Positions 1 to 8,241 of a stretch of DNA of 37,335 nt are shown here, in pieces. The first letter of the stretch is position 1. The number at the start of each line of letters is the position of its first letter. The stretch spans positions 1 to 37,335 of the forward strand of contig QXWV01000071.1 of assembly GCA_009911195.1 (NCBI GenBank), written 5' to 3'. The notes below the pieces were generated by a model, which made no database searches, had not been told where the DNA came from, and saw only the letters and a program-made list of their open reading frames with translations. This DNA is from Lachnospiraceae bacterium. Lineage in GTDB: Bacteria > Bacillota > Clostridia > Lachnospirales > Lachnospiraceae. The position numbers and the translations under genes are program-made.

Positions 1-330
1 CTTATAGCCGCCTGCCACTGCGTTGTTCACACATTCAATCTGCTGCGCATCATCTTTTGTGTTAGGAGACATAAAAGTCACTTCCACTCCCAGTTCTCCA
101 GCTGCTTTCTGGGCGCCTTCATTTAAACTAATCCAATGCTGGTCGATGGAATCCATAGTAATCAGGGCTATTTTTCCACCCTCCGCAGATGCAGGGGCTT
201 CTTCTTTCGCCGGTTCTGCCGTCTCCCCTTCCGTCTGTGCCGCTGCCGGCGTTTCCTGGTTTCCGCAGCCGGTCAGGGCTGCTGCCATCATGGCTACACA
301 GCAAAGCATACTTAACAACTTCTTTTTCAT
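1..330 (-). CDS. Sugar ABC transporter substrate-binding lipoprotein (5' part only)
   Basis: This is the first 110 codons of an extracellular sugar-binding protein; the rest lies beyond the window edge. The N-terminus has a lysine pair, a hydrophobic core and a lipobox ending LTGC at about residues 19-22, followed by an Ala/Glu/Pro-rich linker of about 30 residues. The mature part then begins with KIALITMDSIDQHW, the typical first strand of periplasmic-binding-protein-like (RbsB/MglB) folds. A strong ribosome binding site (GGAGGAAAAGGAAC) precedes the ATG. It follows the ATPase and permease genes on the same strand, so it should be the ligand receptor of that importer, anchored to the outer face of the membrane. 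The sugar cannot be told from this fragment. Confidence 0.88.
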   Translation of the reverse strand, partial: MKKKLLSMLCCVAMMAAALTGCGNQETPAAAQTEGETAEPAKEEAPASAEGGKIALITMDSIDQHWISLNEGAQKAAGELGVEVTFMSPNTKDDAQQIECVNNAVAGGYK

Positions 331-364
331 GTTCCTTTTCCTCCATTTTTTTAATATTACTGCC

Positions 365-436
365 TTGGCAGTTTTTTATTGCTTAGCAGTTTTTTATTGC
401 TTAGCAGTTTTTTATTGCTTAGCAGTTTTTTATTGC
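365..436. repeat. Four tandem copies of an 18-bp unit
   Basis: Four head-to-tail copies of an 18-bp unit (plus strand TTAGCAGTTTTTTATTGC; the first copy has one base change) fill most of the gap between the permease stop and the binding-protein start. On the transcribed minus strand each copy is an A-rich unit with AAAAAAC in its centre. It may be simple slippage, or it may tune transcript stability between permease and receptor; nothing in the sequence decides this. Confidence 0.9.
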
Positions 437-485
437 TATACTAACGCTTAAACATTTTCAAAATGCCTTGCGTTTAGTTTCCTCC

Positions 486-1502
486 TTAATTCCCCTTTTT
501 CTTTTTAAACTGGCCGCCCCTTACTACTACATCCAAAAGCACTGCCGCTACTACTATGACACCGATTACTACCCTTTGGATACCTACCTGGGCGCCTATC
601 ATATTCAGCCCATTCTCCAATGTCTGCCAAACCGCCGCACCGGCGAAAGTCCCAAGCAAAAGCCCGGTGCCGCCAAGGGGTGATACGCCGCCGATAACAC
701 TGGCTGCCACGCCATACATCTCATACATATTCCCGGCTTCCATATTTCCCATGCCTGCCTGTGCGCAAAGGATTAACCCTACCACCCAGGAACACACTGC
801 GCTTACCACATACGCTTTTGTAGTAGTTAGCACTACGTTCACGCCGGAAAGCTTAGCCGCATCGATATTGGAACCGATGGCATATATATGTCTTCCTGTC
901 CTCGTCTTTGAAAGAAGGAAGAAGAAAATGATAAAAAATATCAAAGCTATCCAAAAAGTATTGTAAACGCCAAGGGTGCTCCCATAATAAAACAGCCCCT
1001 GGAATTTATCCCCGGCTTCTTTGCCGATACCCGTTGCGATTGCATCCGTATTCCGGTTGCCGTTTACCATATAAGCGATACCCCTCGTAATAAACATAGT
1101 TCCCAAGGTGGCAATAAAGGGGGGCAGCTTGAATTTCCCAACCAAAAAACCATTGACTACACCGCATATCAGACAGCAGATAAGGGCTACAAAAATAGCG
1201 ATTATCGGGCTTACTCCATGGCTCATTAAGGTAGCAGCTATCATGGCGCTCATACCTACCATTGTACCGATGGACAAATCAATATTTCCGGTAATCAAGA
1301 TATAGCTTTGGGCAATACCGATGAGCAGATATTTCGACATGGAGCGCAGCAGATTCATAATATTCTGCCCGGAAAATACCGCCGGGTTAATCAAGCCGAA
1401 AGCCACATAAATTATAATCAATCCAATAAATGCCGTTATAGCGGCGCCCATACCTCTGACGCCCAATGTTTTTTTCAGAAAACTTTGCTTTTCATTACTC
1501 AT
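486..1502 (-). CDS. Sugar ABC transporter permease (RbsC-like, BPD_transp_2 family)
   Basis: An integral membrane permease of the ribose/galactose/xylose type, which forms the channel of the importer as a homodimer. The protein is almost wholly hydrophobic after a basic start, with about nine to ten membrane segments, and carries family signatures such as GNIDLSIGTMVG near residue 80 and VIGGVSPLGGTG near residue 270. The open frame can be read from 1523, but the ATG at 1502 (MSNEKQSF) has GGGAGG 11-12 bases upstream and overlaps the ATPase stop by eight bases (ATGAGTAA), so I take 1502. It is translationally coupled to the ATPase. Length about 338 residues, normal for the family. Confidence 0.92.
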   Translation of the reverse strand: MSNEKQSFLKKTLGVRGMGAAITAFIGLIIIYVAFGLINPAVFSGQNIMNLLRSMSKYLLIGIAQSYILITGNIDLSIGTMVGMSAMIAATLMSHGVSPIIAIFVALICCLICGVVNGFLVGKFKLPPFIATLGTMFITRGIAYMVNGNRNTDAIATGIGKEAGDKFQGLFYYGSTLGVYNTFWIALIFFIIFFFLLSKTRTGRHIYAIGSNIDAAKLSGVNVVLTTTKAYVVSAVCSWVVGLILCAQAGMGNMEAGNMYEMYGVAASVIGGVSPLGGTGLLLGTFAGAAVWQTLENGLNMIGAQVGIQRVVIGVIVVAAVLLDVVVRGGQFKKKKGN

Positions 1503-3030
1503 GCTTTTCGTTTCCTCCCTCACTCTTTCCTATCTTTTTATCCTCAAAGGTTGTCGCCAATGTCAAAATCTCGTTCTGGGTAGTTTCCCTTGCCATCACT
1601 TCGCCCGTAATCCTGCCATCGCACATTACGATAATCCTGTCTGCAATCCCCATTACCTCCGGCATTTCCGAAGATACGAAAATAACTGCAATACCCTGCT
1701 TTTTCAAATCGTTCATCAGATGGTAAATCTCCACTTTCGCCCCTACATCAATGCCTCTTGTAGGCTCATCGAAAATAACCACCCTGGAATCCCTTGCCAG
1801 CCATTTTCCAACAACTACCTTTTGCTGGTTTCCTCCGGAAAGATTGCCGGAATCTACTTCCACATTGGGTGTTTTTATTTTCAAATCCGATACTGCCTTT
1901 TCACAGAGCTTCTTTTCCTCCGCACTGTTTACCACACCCAGCGTGTTGCATACAATATCCAGATTGGGCAGTGCCAAATTATGGCGGATACTCAGCTTTG
2001 TGCACAGGCCATCCTTTTTCCGGTCCTCCGGTGCCAGTACCACGCCGTTTTTAATAGCATCCATAGGGCAGTTTATTTTCACTTCTTTTCCATCTACAAA
2101 TATTTGGCCGCCTTCCTTTTCATCCACACCGAAAATAGCCCTTGTTGTTTCTGTCCGCCCAGCTCCCATCAGCCCGGCAAATCCTACAATTTCCCCTTCA
2201 TACGCGGAAAAGCTGATATCCCTTACCATCCGCCCCGCATTCAGGTTCTTTACTTCAAAAACCTTTTTCCCTTTTCGGCATTCCACCCTGGGGAACTTTT
2301 CCTTAATCTCACGCCCTACCATATGGGCGATAATCTGGTCCATGGTAGTATCCGCAAAATTCATCGTTGCAATATACTGGCCGTCGCGCATAATGGTTAC
2401 CCGGTCAACGATATGCTGCAGTTCCTCCAAACGATGAGATATGTAAACAATGCCCTTCCCCTCGCTTTTCAGCTTTTTAATAATACGGAACAAATCCTCA
2501 ATCTCCCTTGCCGTCAAAGAAGAGGTCGGCTCATCCATAATCAGGACCTTTGCATTGATGGAAAGGGCTTTCGCTATCTCTACCATCTGCTGTTTGGAAA
2601 CCGGCAGTTCACCTACAATCTGATTAGGGCTGATATCTATCTTTAAATCATCCAGTATCCTCTTTGCTTCCTCTTCCATGGAACTGTTATCCAGAGCCAG
2701 CTTCCCCCGCCTTTCCCTGCCCAGGAACATGTTTTCCGTGACCGTCAGGTGTTTGCACATATTCAACTCCTGATGGATAATCGCAACCCCCGCTTCCTGT
2801 GCCTGTTTCGGAGTCAAATCGCCATATTCCCTGCCAAAGATATTCAGCGACCCTTCATCCCTGGTATAAACACCGCTAAGCACTTTCATGAGTGTTGATT
2901 TGCCTGCGCCATTTTCCCCAAGCAGTGCCAGCACCTCACCGGATTTCAATTCAAAATCCACTTTGTCAAGAGCCTTCACGCCAGGAAATGACTTACAGAT
3001 ATTTTTCATAGAGACAATTATCTCACCCAT
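1495..3030 (-). CDS. Sugar ABC transporter ATP-binding protein (RbsA/MglA-like)
   Basis: A double-domain ATPase of 511 residues that powers uptake of a monosaccharide. The first nucleotide-binding domain shows Walker A GENGAGKST near residue 38, a degenerate signature (LPVSKQQMVEIAKAL) and Walker B VLIMDEPTSSL. The second has the usual altered A loop GLMGAGRTE, a full LSGGNQQKVVVGKWLA signature and VVIFDEPTRGIDVGAK. This asymmetry between halves is typical of the RbsA/MglA/XylG class. It is the first gene of the importer operon, with GGAAGG upstream of the ATG, and overlaps the permease gene by eight bases. The substrate could be ribose, galactose or a related sugar; the sequence alone does not say. 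Confidence 0.94.
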   Translation of the reverse strand: MGEIIVSMKNICKSFPGVKALDKVDFELKSGEVLALLGENGAGKSTLMKVLSGVYTRDEGSLNIFGREYGDLTPKQAQEAGVAIIHQELNMCKHLTVTENMFLGRERRGKLALDNSSMEEEAKRILDDLKIDISPNQIVGELPVSKQQMVEIAKALSINAKVLIMDEPTSSLTAREIEDLFRIIKKLKSEGKGIVYISHRLEELQHIVDRVTIMRDGQYIATMNFADTTMDQIIAHMVGREIKEKFPRVECRKGKKVFEVKNLNAGRMVRDISFSAYEGEIVGFAGLMGAGRTETTRAIFGVDEKEGGQIFVDGKEVKINCPMDAIKNGVVLAPEDRKKDGLCTKLSIRHNLALPNLDIVCNTLGVVNSAEEKKLCEKAVSDLKIKTPNVEVDSGNLSGGNQQKVVVGKWLARDSRVVIFDEPTRGIDVGAKVEIYHLMNDLKKQGIAVIFVSSEMPEVMGIADRIIVMCDGRITGEVMARETTQNEILTLATTFEDKKIGKSEGGNEKHE

Positions 3031-3070
3031 TCCTTAATCCTTCCTTTTGTATATTTTGCTTTGTAAATAT

Positions 3071-3098
3071 ACTATAGCAAATACTTTTTTAGTGAAAA
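3071..3098 (-). promoter_or_regulatory. Candidate sigma-A promoter of the sugar ABC operon
   Basis: On the minus strand TTTTCA (3093-3098) and TATAGT (3071-3076) are separated by 16 bases, about 40 bases upstream of the ATPase ATG. The -35 matches the consensus in only four of six bases. No other good candidate is seen in this gap. Confidence 0.4.
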
Positions 3099-3172
3099 AG
3101 GGTGGGAGTTTTTTGATTCGGTGGGGGTTTTTTATGCAGTTTTACTTTCTGGGAGGCTTGCAGCACTGTGGC

Positions 3173-3326
3173 GGACTTTCCTATGATATGAATAAGAATC
3201 CTTCTTTGCAGGATTCTCCGCCTGCGGCGGGTCGCTCTGGCGACATTTTACCTTTCCGCCGCAGTGCGAGCCTGCCCGGAGGGCTTTTTATATCATAGGG
3301 AAGTTCGGAGGACTTTCCTATGATAT
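3173..3326. repeat. Palindromic intergenic element with repeated 17-bp ends
   Basis: GGACTTTCCTATGATAT occurs at 3173-3189 and again at 3310-3326, and a near-identical copy lies inverted at 3290-3306. Between them are smaller hairpins: GAATCC/GGATTC near 3196-3215, GTCGC/GCGAC near 3231-3243 and GCGGCGG/CCGCCGC arms around 3225-3263. The arrangement resembles a small non-coding mobile or hairpin element placed between the restriction operon and the sugar operon. It contains no convincing gene. Confidence 0.7.
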
Positions 3327-3366
3327 AAAAAAAGGCGGAGCCGCAGCAAAGTATTGCAACAGCCCC
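3327..3366 (-). terminator. Rho-independent terminator after the restriction operon
   Basis: On the minus strand GGGGCTGTTGCAA can pair, with a few G-U pairs, with TTTGCTGCGGCTCC across a loop of about three bases, followed by GCC and seven T. It lies just after the stop of the LlaJI-type nuclease gene and would end the six-gene transcript. Confidence 0.6.
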
Positions 3367-3387
3367 GTCCCAGGTCATACTGCCCTA

Positions 3388-4656
3388 TTATTTTGTAAGT
3401 ATGGCCTCCCTGCCTAAGACGGCCTCAATGCAGTCCGCTAAGGCAGCTTTTTCCTTCATGGGATTCCCCATATAATGATACATTAAATGTCTGGTATCCA
3501 TTACGATACCCTGGATGCGTTCGTAGAACTTTTTATTTGCCCTCCAGTCACCGACCGCCTCCCCTATATTGCCAACCACACAGGTAAGGTTAAAAACGTT
3601 CTCATCCATATTGTAAGGCATGATAAATGCGTTAAACAACGAGCCTGCGCTGATACCTTTATATTTTTCCAAGTATTCCCCATATGTAATCTGCTTATTG
3701 ATGGATGCGCTGCCCGGCAAATCATCGGGCTCGCCGCTCCATCCATACCTGTAGCATTTGGCATCCAGGATATAATACTTTCCATTGTAAATCATGACCG
3801 TATCCGGCATCAGAGGCCGTTTGACTTTATTTTCGCCGTAATCAAGCAGCCAGCGCGCACGGGGGAAATATTGATTTTTATCTTTCTCACCGAATGCCCT
3901 GTCAATCAGCTTTTCCCAAACACGGTCAAACCCATCCGTCCCAAAATAAAACTGCCTTTCCGATGTTTTCTCATCCATAAACCGGAGCATATCCTTCATC
4001 GCCTGGAACAGTTTTCTCTTCTTATCGTCATTCGTGTTCCCCAGCTTCCCATTCAGGATAGCAATGGATGCTTTCACCTCCGGATGAGGACCCGGACGCT
4101 TTGGCATATACGGAACATATAACCAGCCTATTTTTTTAAATGCCTCATACACGCATAAACGGTTGATTTGGGTTATCGTCTTTGAATCGTTGGGTGCGGT
4201 TGTCCTCACAGTAAATTTTGTGTAAATAAAAGAGCTGCACCCGCCTTTTTTCTGCATTAACGGCACTTGACCCTTTACCGTCCTGGGCCAGTCCTGCTTT
4301 CCCGAAATGCCTGCCTTATAGGCCGGCTCGGCTTCCACATAGTATTTGCCTCCTGTGGAAAAATAATATTCAATCACTGTCCGATATGCATTTATGGGAA
4401 AATCCACCTCTTGGGATACCCCAAATCTGCGGGCTGCCAACAGCCTGTCTTCCTTCGTTGTAAACTCAGATAAAACCTGTATCAAATGCCTGATATCAGC
4501 TCTTATTTCCCCATCCGTTTCCGGCAGCCGGTATCCGATAGGGAAATAGGCCATAACACCATCAAAGTCAGCCTTGATGCCCACAAAACATTCCCCGTCC
4601 TTATTTCCGTTTACCCGGCAATGTTCTTTTATATGAAATGCCCCATCTAAATCCAT
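3388..4656 (-). CDS. LlaJI-family restriction endonuclease subunit (R2-like)
   Basis: A 422-residue protein recognised as the LlaJI restriction endonuclease family (R2.LlaJI, and the BsuMI component YdjA). The likely catalytic core is a PD-(D/E)xK nuclease: PD at 284-285, then a short strand and DAK at 298-300 (YYILDAKCY), so the acidic residue before the lysine is Asp. In the LlaJI system this subunit acts with an McrB-like partner to cut unmethylated DNA. It starts 14 bases after the stop of that partner gene with its own AAGGCGGTGA ribosome binding site. It is the last gene of the cluster and is followed by a terminator. The family is inferred from layout and motif; the recognition site is not known from the sequence. 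Confidence 0.85.
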   Translation of the reverse strand: MDLDGAFHIKEHCRVNGNKDGECFVGIKADFDGVMAYFPIGYRLPETDGEIRADIRHLIQVLSEFTTKEDRLLAARRFGVSQEVDFPINAYRTVIEYYFSTGGKYYVEAEPAYKAGISGKQDWPRTVKGQVPLMQKKGGCSSFIYTKFTVRTTAPNDSKTITQINRLCVYEAFKKIGWLYVPYMPKRPGPHPEVKASIAILNGKLGNTNDDKKRKLFQAMKDMLRFMDEKTSERQFYFGTDGFDRVWEKLIDRAFGEKDKNQYFPRARWLLDYGENKVKRPLMPDTVMIYNGKYYILDAKCYRYGWSGEPDDLPGSASINKQITYGEYLEKYKGISAGSLFNAFIMPYNMDENVFNLTCVVGNIGEAVGDWRANKKFYERIQGIVMDTRHLMYHYMGNPMKEKAALADCIEAVLGREAILTK

Positions 4657-4670
4657 GTGAAATCACCGCC

Positions 4671-7082
4671 TTACCTCTCCGGATTCATAAGTGCATTCCG
4701 GACATTATCCTTAAACATAGCAAAGCGCTCCTTCTTCTCCGCATACATAAAGGCGCGTATTACCTCTTCCAGGCTCTGATATGTTGCTGTTTCAAAAACC
4801 ATCTCCCTGTCAAATTTGAAAGCATCATCCCACAAATATTTCAAAACCTTTTCCGGGAATCTGCGGTTCTGCTTCATGGCATCCCGGATTGAAGAAAGCC
4901 TCCGCCTTCCGTTTTCGTCAATCGTTCCGTTTCGTTCTTTCCCACACAGCCTATCGTATTCACCGTCGGCAAGGTTTCCCATGTTATGGTCAAACTGCAA
5001 ATCCTTCCAATGGACGAAGTATACGCCCAGGCGCTTATCCTCCGCCAAAGCCATCCCTACGTTATTTCCCACAATAATCTTATTTATTTGTGTGCAGAAA
5101 ACTTCCCATGTAATTCCTGTATCCAAGATAAGGGCATCCGCAAGCTTTTTGTCCACCTGCTCGAAGCTGTTTTCAATCAGGTGCATCTCCCATCTGCGCT
5201 GGAATGCAGTATCCAGGGTAAACACATTCTGGTCCGAAGTGTTCATTGTACCGATAATCGTCAGATTGGAGGGAATGCGCACTTTCTGCTTTTCATTCTT
5301 ATAGACAATCCTTGCTATATTGGCATTCGTAATCCCGTATTCGCTGGTCCCAATGGGAAATCCATCATCATCCCTATCCCGGGCTTCCATTTTCCTGTCC
5401 AGCAGTTGGAATACTTCCCCGAAAATCGCCGGGGCATTGCCACGGTTGATTTCTTCGATAATCAAAATATACGCTTCCTCCGGGTGATGATAAGCCTCCT
5501 TCAAAATATTGGTAAAAGGCCCCGGGGTAAATCTATAGCTTACTTGGCCGTCCTCCGATACATCGGGTAAAATCTGGCCAATAAAATCGGAATACGTATA
5601 ATCCGGATGGAATGTCAGGCGTTCCACATTTGCGCCTTTTTTACAATACTCGTGTTCAATCGTCCAGCTCTTTCCCGAACCCGGCACGCCGTAAAGAAGA
5701 ACATTAGCCCCTCCCTGGATACGCTTCGACTCCTCTATGGAAAGTTCTTCCGGCACACCCTCTTCCCCGGTATGAATGAGACATCTGCGGAATTCATAAT
5801 CGAATTTGGTATCTTTATTTTCATTATTCATAATAACAGTCCCCACTATATGTAAATTGGACGGCAATATCACCTCATTGCTGTGAAGAATTGTTCTTGC
5901 CCTGCCGCACTGGACGGCCAGCCATTGGTAAAACCCTTTATCCTTAAGGGGTGTTTTTGACCATCCGTGCCAGGCATCTGCCACATTATCCACCCTGTTT
6001 AAGAGTGCCGCATACCGGCCTATTGTTTGGAAGAACAAAGGCTCTGTAATATTTTGCACCACAAGGTAAATATTTTTCTTCTCATTCTGAAATGCTGCAA
6101 GAACAGCCTTTTCAAATGCACCTGGCACAAAATTTTCCCTATCTCTTGTGCAGAAATGGGTTTTTTCCACCCCAAACCGATATCTTATAATTTGGGAATT
6201 GTCGCTTACCCGCCCTAAGACCGCACCGTTTACCCAGCTTCCCGCCGTTTCCCCATTGCCCTTTGTATAGGCGAACAGCTTTAACGGCTCATATACTGCC
6301 TTGATTGTTCTGATTTGCTCTTTATGATAGCTGCTTAAGACAGGGCTTAACTGATAATACAGCCTTCCGCTGCCCCCATCCCGCGTATAAACAAGCAATG
6401 GGATATTGCTATCCGTGAAAATATTTATAATCTTGCAGTCATGGACAATGTTGGCAATGCCCCACTCTTCCATAATGGCCGGATAATCATAGACTCCTTG
6501 AGAGCGTTTTTCTTTTACCTTTCCAATAGCTTCCCCGAAATCCGTAAAGAGCCCCCTGTTCAGGCCAAACATCACATAACAGATTTCTTCTGCCGTGGCT
6601 TTGCCTAATTCGTATATTGTCTTAAACACTACCTTCGGCGGCTCCACATCGGTATTGGATTGTTCTGCCCCGCTGTTGTTTTTTCCAAAGGAATCAAATA
6701 TTATGCTGTCAAAAATCAAATCAATGAAATCAGCCCTGTGTTCCTCCGTTATGCCATATCTCTCGGAAGAATCTTTATCCTCCCCATTATCCTGGATATA
6801 TTCCGTCAATATCCTGCCCCTGTGGGTCAAAACCAACTCATTCATTCCTTTATCATCGGCCACAATATCAACAAAGCCAAAATACCTGGGCAATTTGCTC
6901 TTATTATATGCGGTGCGGTTCTCCTTGCCGTTCTGAACCGCAGGCACGCCCACAAACCTAGCCATTTCCTTTACAAAATTTTTTCGGGAAACCTTCCCCC
7001 CTTTCAAAGCAATTACCTTAATCGTGTAGAGGAAATAGCTGATATTCATGCTGGATTTATCTATCGTTAATTTACCTGTCAT
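4671..7082 (-). CDS. McrB-like AAA+ NTPase restriction subunit (R1-like)
   Basis: A protein of about 803 residues with an uncharacterised N-terminal region of about 455 residues, probably for DNA or methylation-state recognition, and a C-terminal AAA+ domain. Counting from the upstream ATG at 7097, Walker A is GVPGSGKS (470-477), Walker B is ILIIEEINRGN (544-554), the McrB-type sensor is MNTSD (618-622) and an arginine-finger stretch LDTAFQRRW follows (628-636). McrB proteins usually carry NTAD; here Ala is Ser. The best start is the ATG at 7082, five bases after GGAGG, overlapping the methyltransferase stop by 11 bases. In LlaJI, R1 of this kind is needed with R2 for cleavage. Whether it uses GTP or ATP cannot be seen. 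Confidence 0.86.
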   Translation of the reverse strand: MTGKLTIDKSSMNISYFLYTIKVIALKGGKVSRKNFVKEMARFVGVPAVQNGKENRTAYNKSKLPRYFGFVDIVADDKGMNELVLTHRGRILTEYIQDNGEDKDSSERYGITEEHRADFIDLIFDSIIFDSFGKNNSGAEQSNTDVEPPKVVFKTIYELGKATAEEICYVMFGLNRGLFTDFGEAIGKVKEKRSQGVYDYPAIMEEWGIANIVHDCKIINIFTDSNIPLLVYTRDGGSGRLYYQLSPVLSSYHKEQIRTIKAVYEPLKLFAYTKGNGETAGSWVNGAVLGRVSDNSQIIRYRFGVEKTHFCTRDRENFVPGAFEKAVLAAFQNEKKNIYLVVQNITEPLFFQTIGRYAALLNRVDNVADAWHGWSKTPLKDKGFYQWLAVQCGRARTILHSNEVILPSNLHIVGTVIMNNENKDTKFDYEFRRCLIHTGEEGVPEELSIEESKRIQGGANVLLYGVPGSGKSWTIEHEYCKKGANVERLTFHPDYTYSDFIGQILPDVSEDGQVSYRFTPGPFTNILKEAYHHPEEAYILIIEEINRGNAPAIFGEVFQLLDRKMEARDRDDDGFPIGTSEYGITNANIARIVYKNEKQKVRIPSNLTIIGTMNTSDQNVFTLDTAFQRRWEMHLIENSFEQVDKKLADALILDTGITWEVFCTQINKIIVGNNVGMALAEDKRLGVYFVHWKDLQFDHNMGNLADGEYDRLCGKERNGTIDENGRRRLSSIRDAMKQNRRFPEKVLKYLWDDAFKFDREMVFETATYQSLEEVIRAFMYAEKKERFAMFKDNVRNALMNPER

Positions 7083-8241
7083 ACCGGCCTCCGACAATGA
7101 GCGCTTCTAATGCACGTTTCATCAGCAATGGGGGAATCCCTTCCCCGATAACCTTCCGGATAAAAACATCATCCGCCCATTCCGGGATGTTCCAGTCCTT
7201 CGGGAGCGAAGATAAGATTAAAAGTTCATAAATGGATAAAGAGCGTGCATCGGAATAAACCCGTTCCTTTTCCACTTCGCTATCATTAATTAACCTTCCC
7301 GGATGGACCGTGGAAAAAGCGGAAATAACGCCGCTGTTTTGCATAATCGTTGTGGCCGGTTTATCCCAGTCCATTCTCATATATGTCCGTGGCGCCCCTT
7401 TTACCCTCCTGCCTTTTGTCATTGGATAAAAAACTTCATTCTTAAATGCCGACTTTGCAGACGGCGTATGCACCATCCACTCCACCTGTTTCCAGCTATG
7501 CACCGGGGGATAATGCCATTTGGACACTTTCAGCCCCTCCGCCCGTTTCTTTTCATAATCGGGAAACCTCCATTGTTCATTTTCATCCCTTAAATGCGGG
7601 TCCAGAGACGGCAAATCCCCGATGGCTTCCCTCAATGTAATGATATGTTCATTTTTTTCCGGGAACTCCCATTGTACCTTCTCTGACTTTAAAACTAACA
7701 AATAGATATATCTTTGCCTGGACTGGGGTACTCCGTAATCCATCGTATTGACAATACGCTGTGTATTAAACTGGTAAAATTCCCCCAGCTCCTTTTCGAT
7801 ATACTCTGGAATGAAAATATACTCACCATGGTATAAAATCTGCGTATGCTGCTGCATCGTTACATTTTCAATAACCACGAAACGGGGCTTTAATGCCTTA
7901 ATCGCTTCCACAGCATAATATACCAGAAAATTTCTTGGGTCCTTAGGGTCCTTTCTGCCTGCACATGACATGCCCTGGCAGGGCGGCGTAGCAATCAACA
8001 TTTCCGCCTTTGCCTTTTTTGCTTCCTGGATTACCCTGGCAAATACAGCTTCCTCTCTAATATCCCCCTGAATCATATGTACTTCCGGATACAAATGGCT
8101 GTAAAACCTGCATCGTTCTTCTATCAGTTCATTCGCCGCCACAACATCTATTCCCAATTCCTTAAAATAGGTTTCCGCTATGCCCACATTGGCAAAAAGG
8201 GAAAGCGCCCCTACCCTGTTTTTAAATTTAATTTCTGCCAT
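7072..8241 (-). CDS. DNA (cytosine-5-)-methyltransferase, second of a pair
   Basis: A C5 methyltransferase of 389 residues that would place 5-methylcytosine in one strand of the target site. Motif IV has the catalytic Cys88 in ATPPCQGMS, motif VI is VIENV (123-127), motif VIII is QSRQR (173-177) and motif X is GEGIPP near the C-terminus. Motif I (LFANVGIAE) is divergent: the first Gly of the usual FxGxG is Asn. It is plainly paralogous to the upstream methyltransferase, with shared blocks such as SKWHYPP, DARSLSI/DARVLSI and DWNIP, and the reading frames overlap by 14 bases. Two C5 enzymes plus two restriction subunits is the known LlaJI arrangement, where two enzymes are needed because the site is asymmetric. 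Confidence 0.93.
   Translation of the reverse strand: MAEIKFKNRVGALSLFANVGIAETYFKELGIDVVAANELIEERCRFYSHLYPEVHMIQGDIREEAVFARVIQEAKKAKAEMLIATPPCQGMSCAGRKDPKDPRNFLVYYAVEAIKALKPRFVVIENVTMQQHTQILYHGEYIFIPEYIEKELGEFYQFNTQRIVNTMDYGVPQSRQRYIYLLVLKSEKVQWEFPEKNEHIITLREAIGDLPSLDPHLRDENEQWRFPDYEKKRAEGLKVSKWHYPPVHSWKQVEWMVHTPSAKSAFKNEVFYPMTKGRRVKGAPRTYMRMDWDKPATTIMQNSGVISAFSTVHPGRLINDSEVEKERVYSDARSLSIYELLILSSLPKDWNIPEWADDVFIRKVIGEGIPPLLMKRALEALIVGGRYDR

Noticed and set aside
365-436. Possible CRISPR array
   Set aside because: The 18-bp units are directly adjacent, with no spacers and no cas genes nearby.
1501-2646. Plus-strand open frame of 381 codons
   Set aside because: It lies wholly opposite the well-supported ABC ATPase and has the His/Phe/Tyr-rich composition of an antisense shadow.
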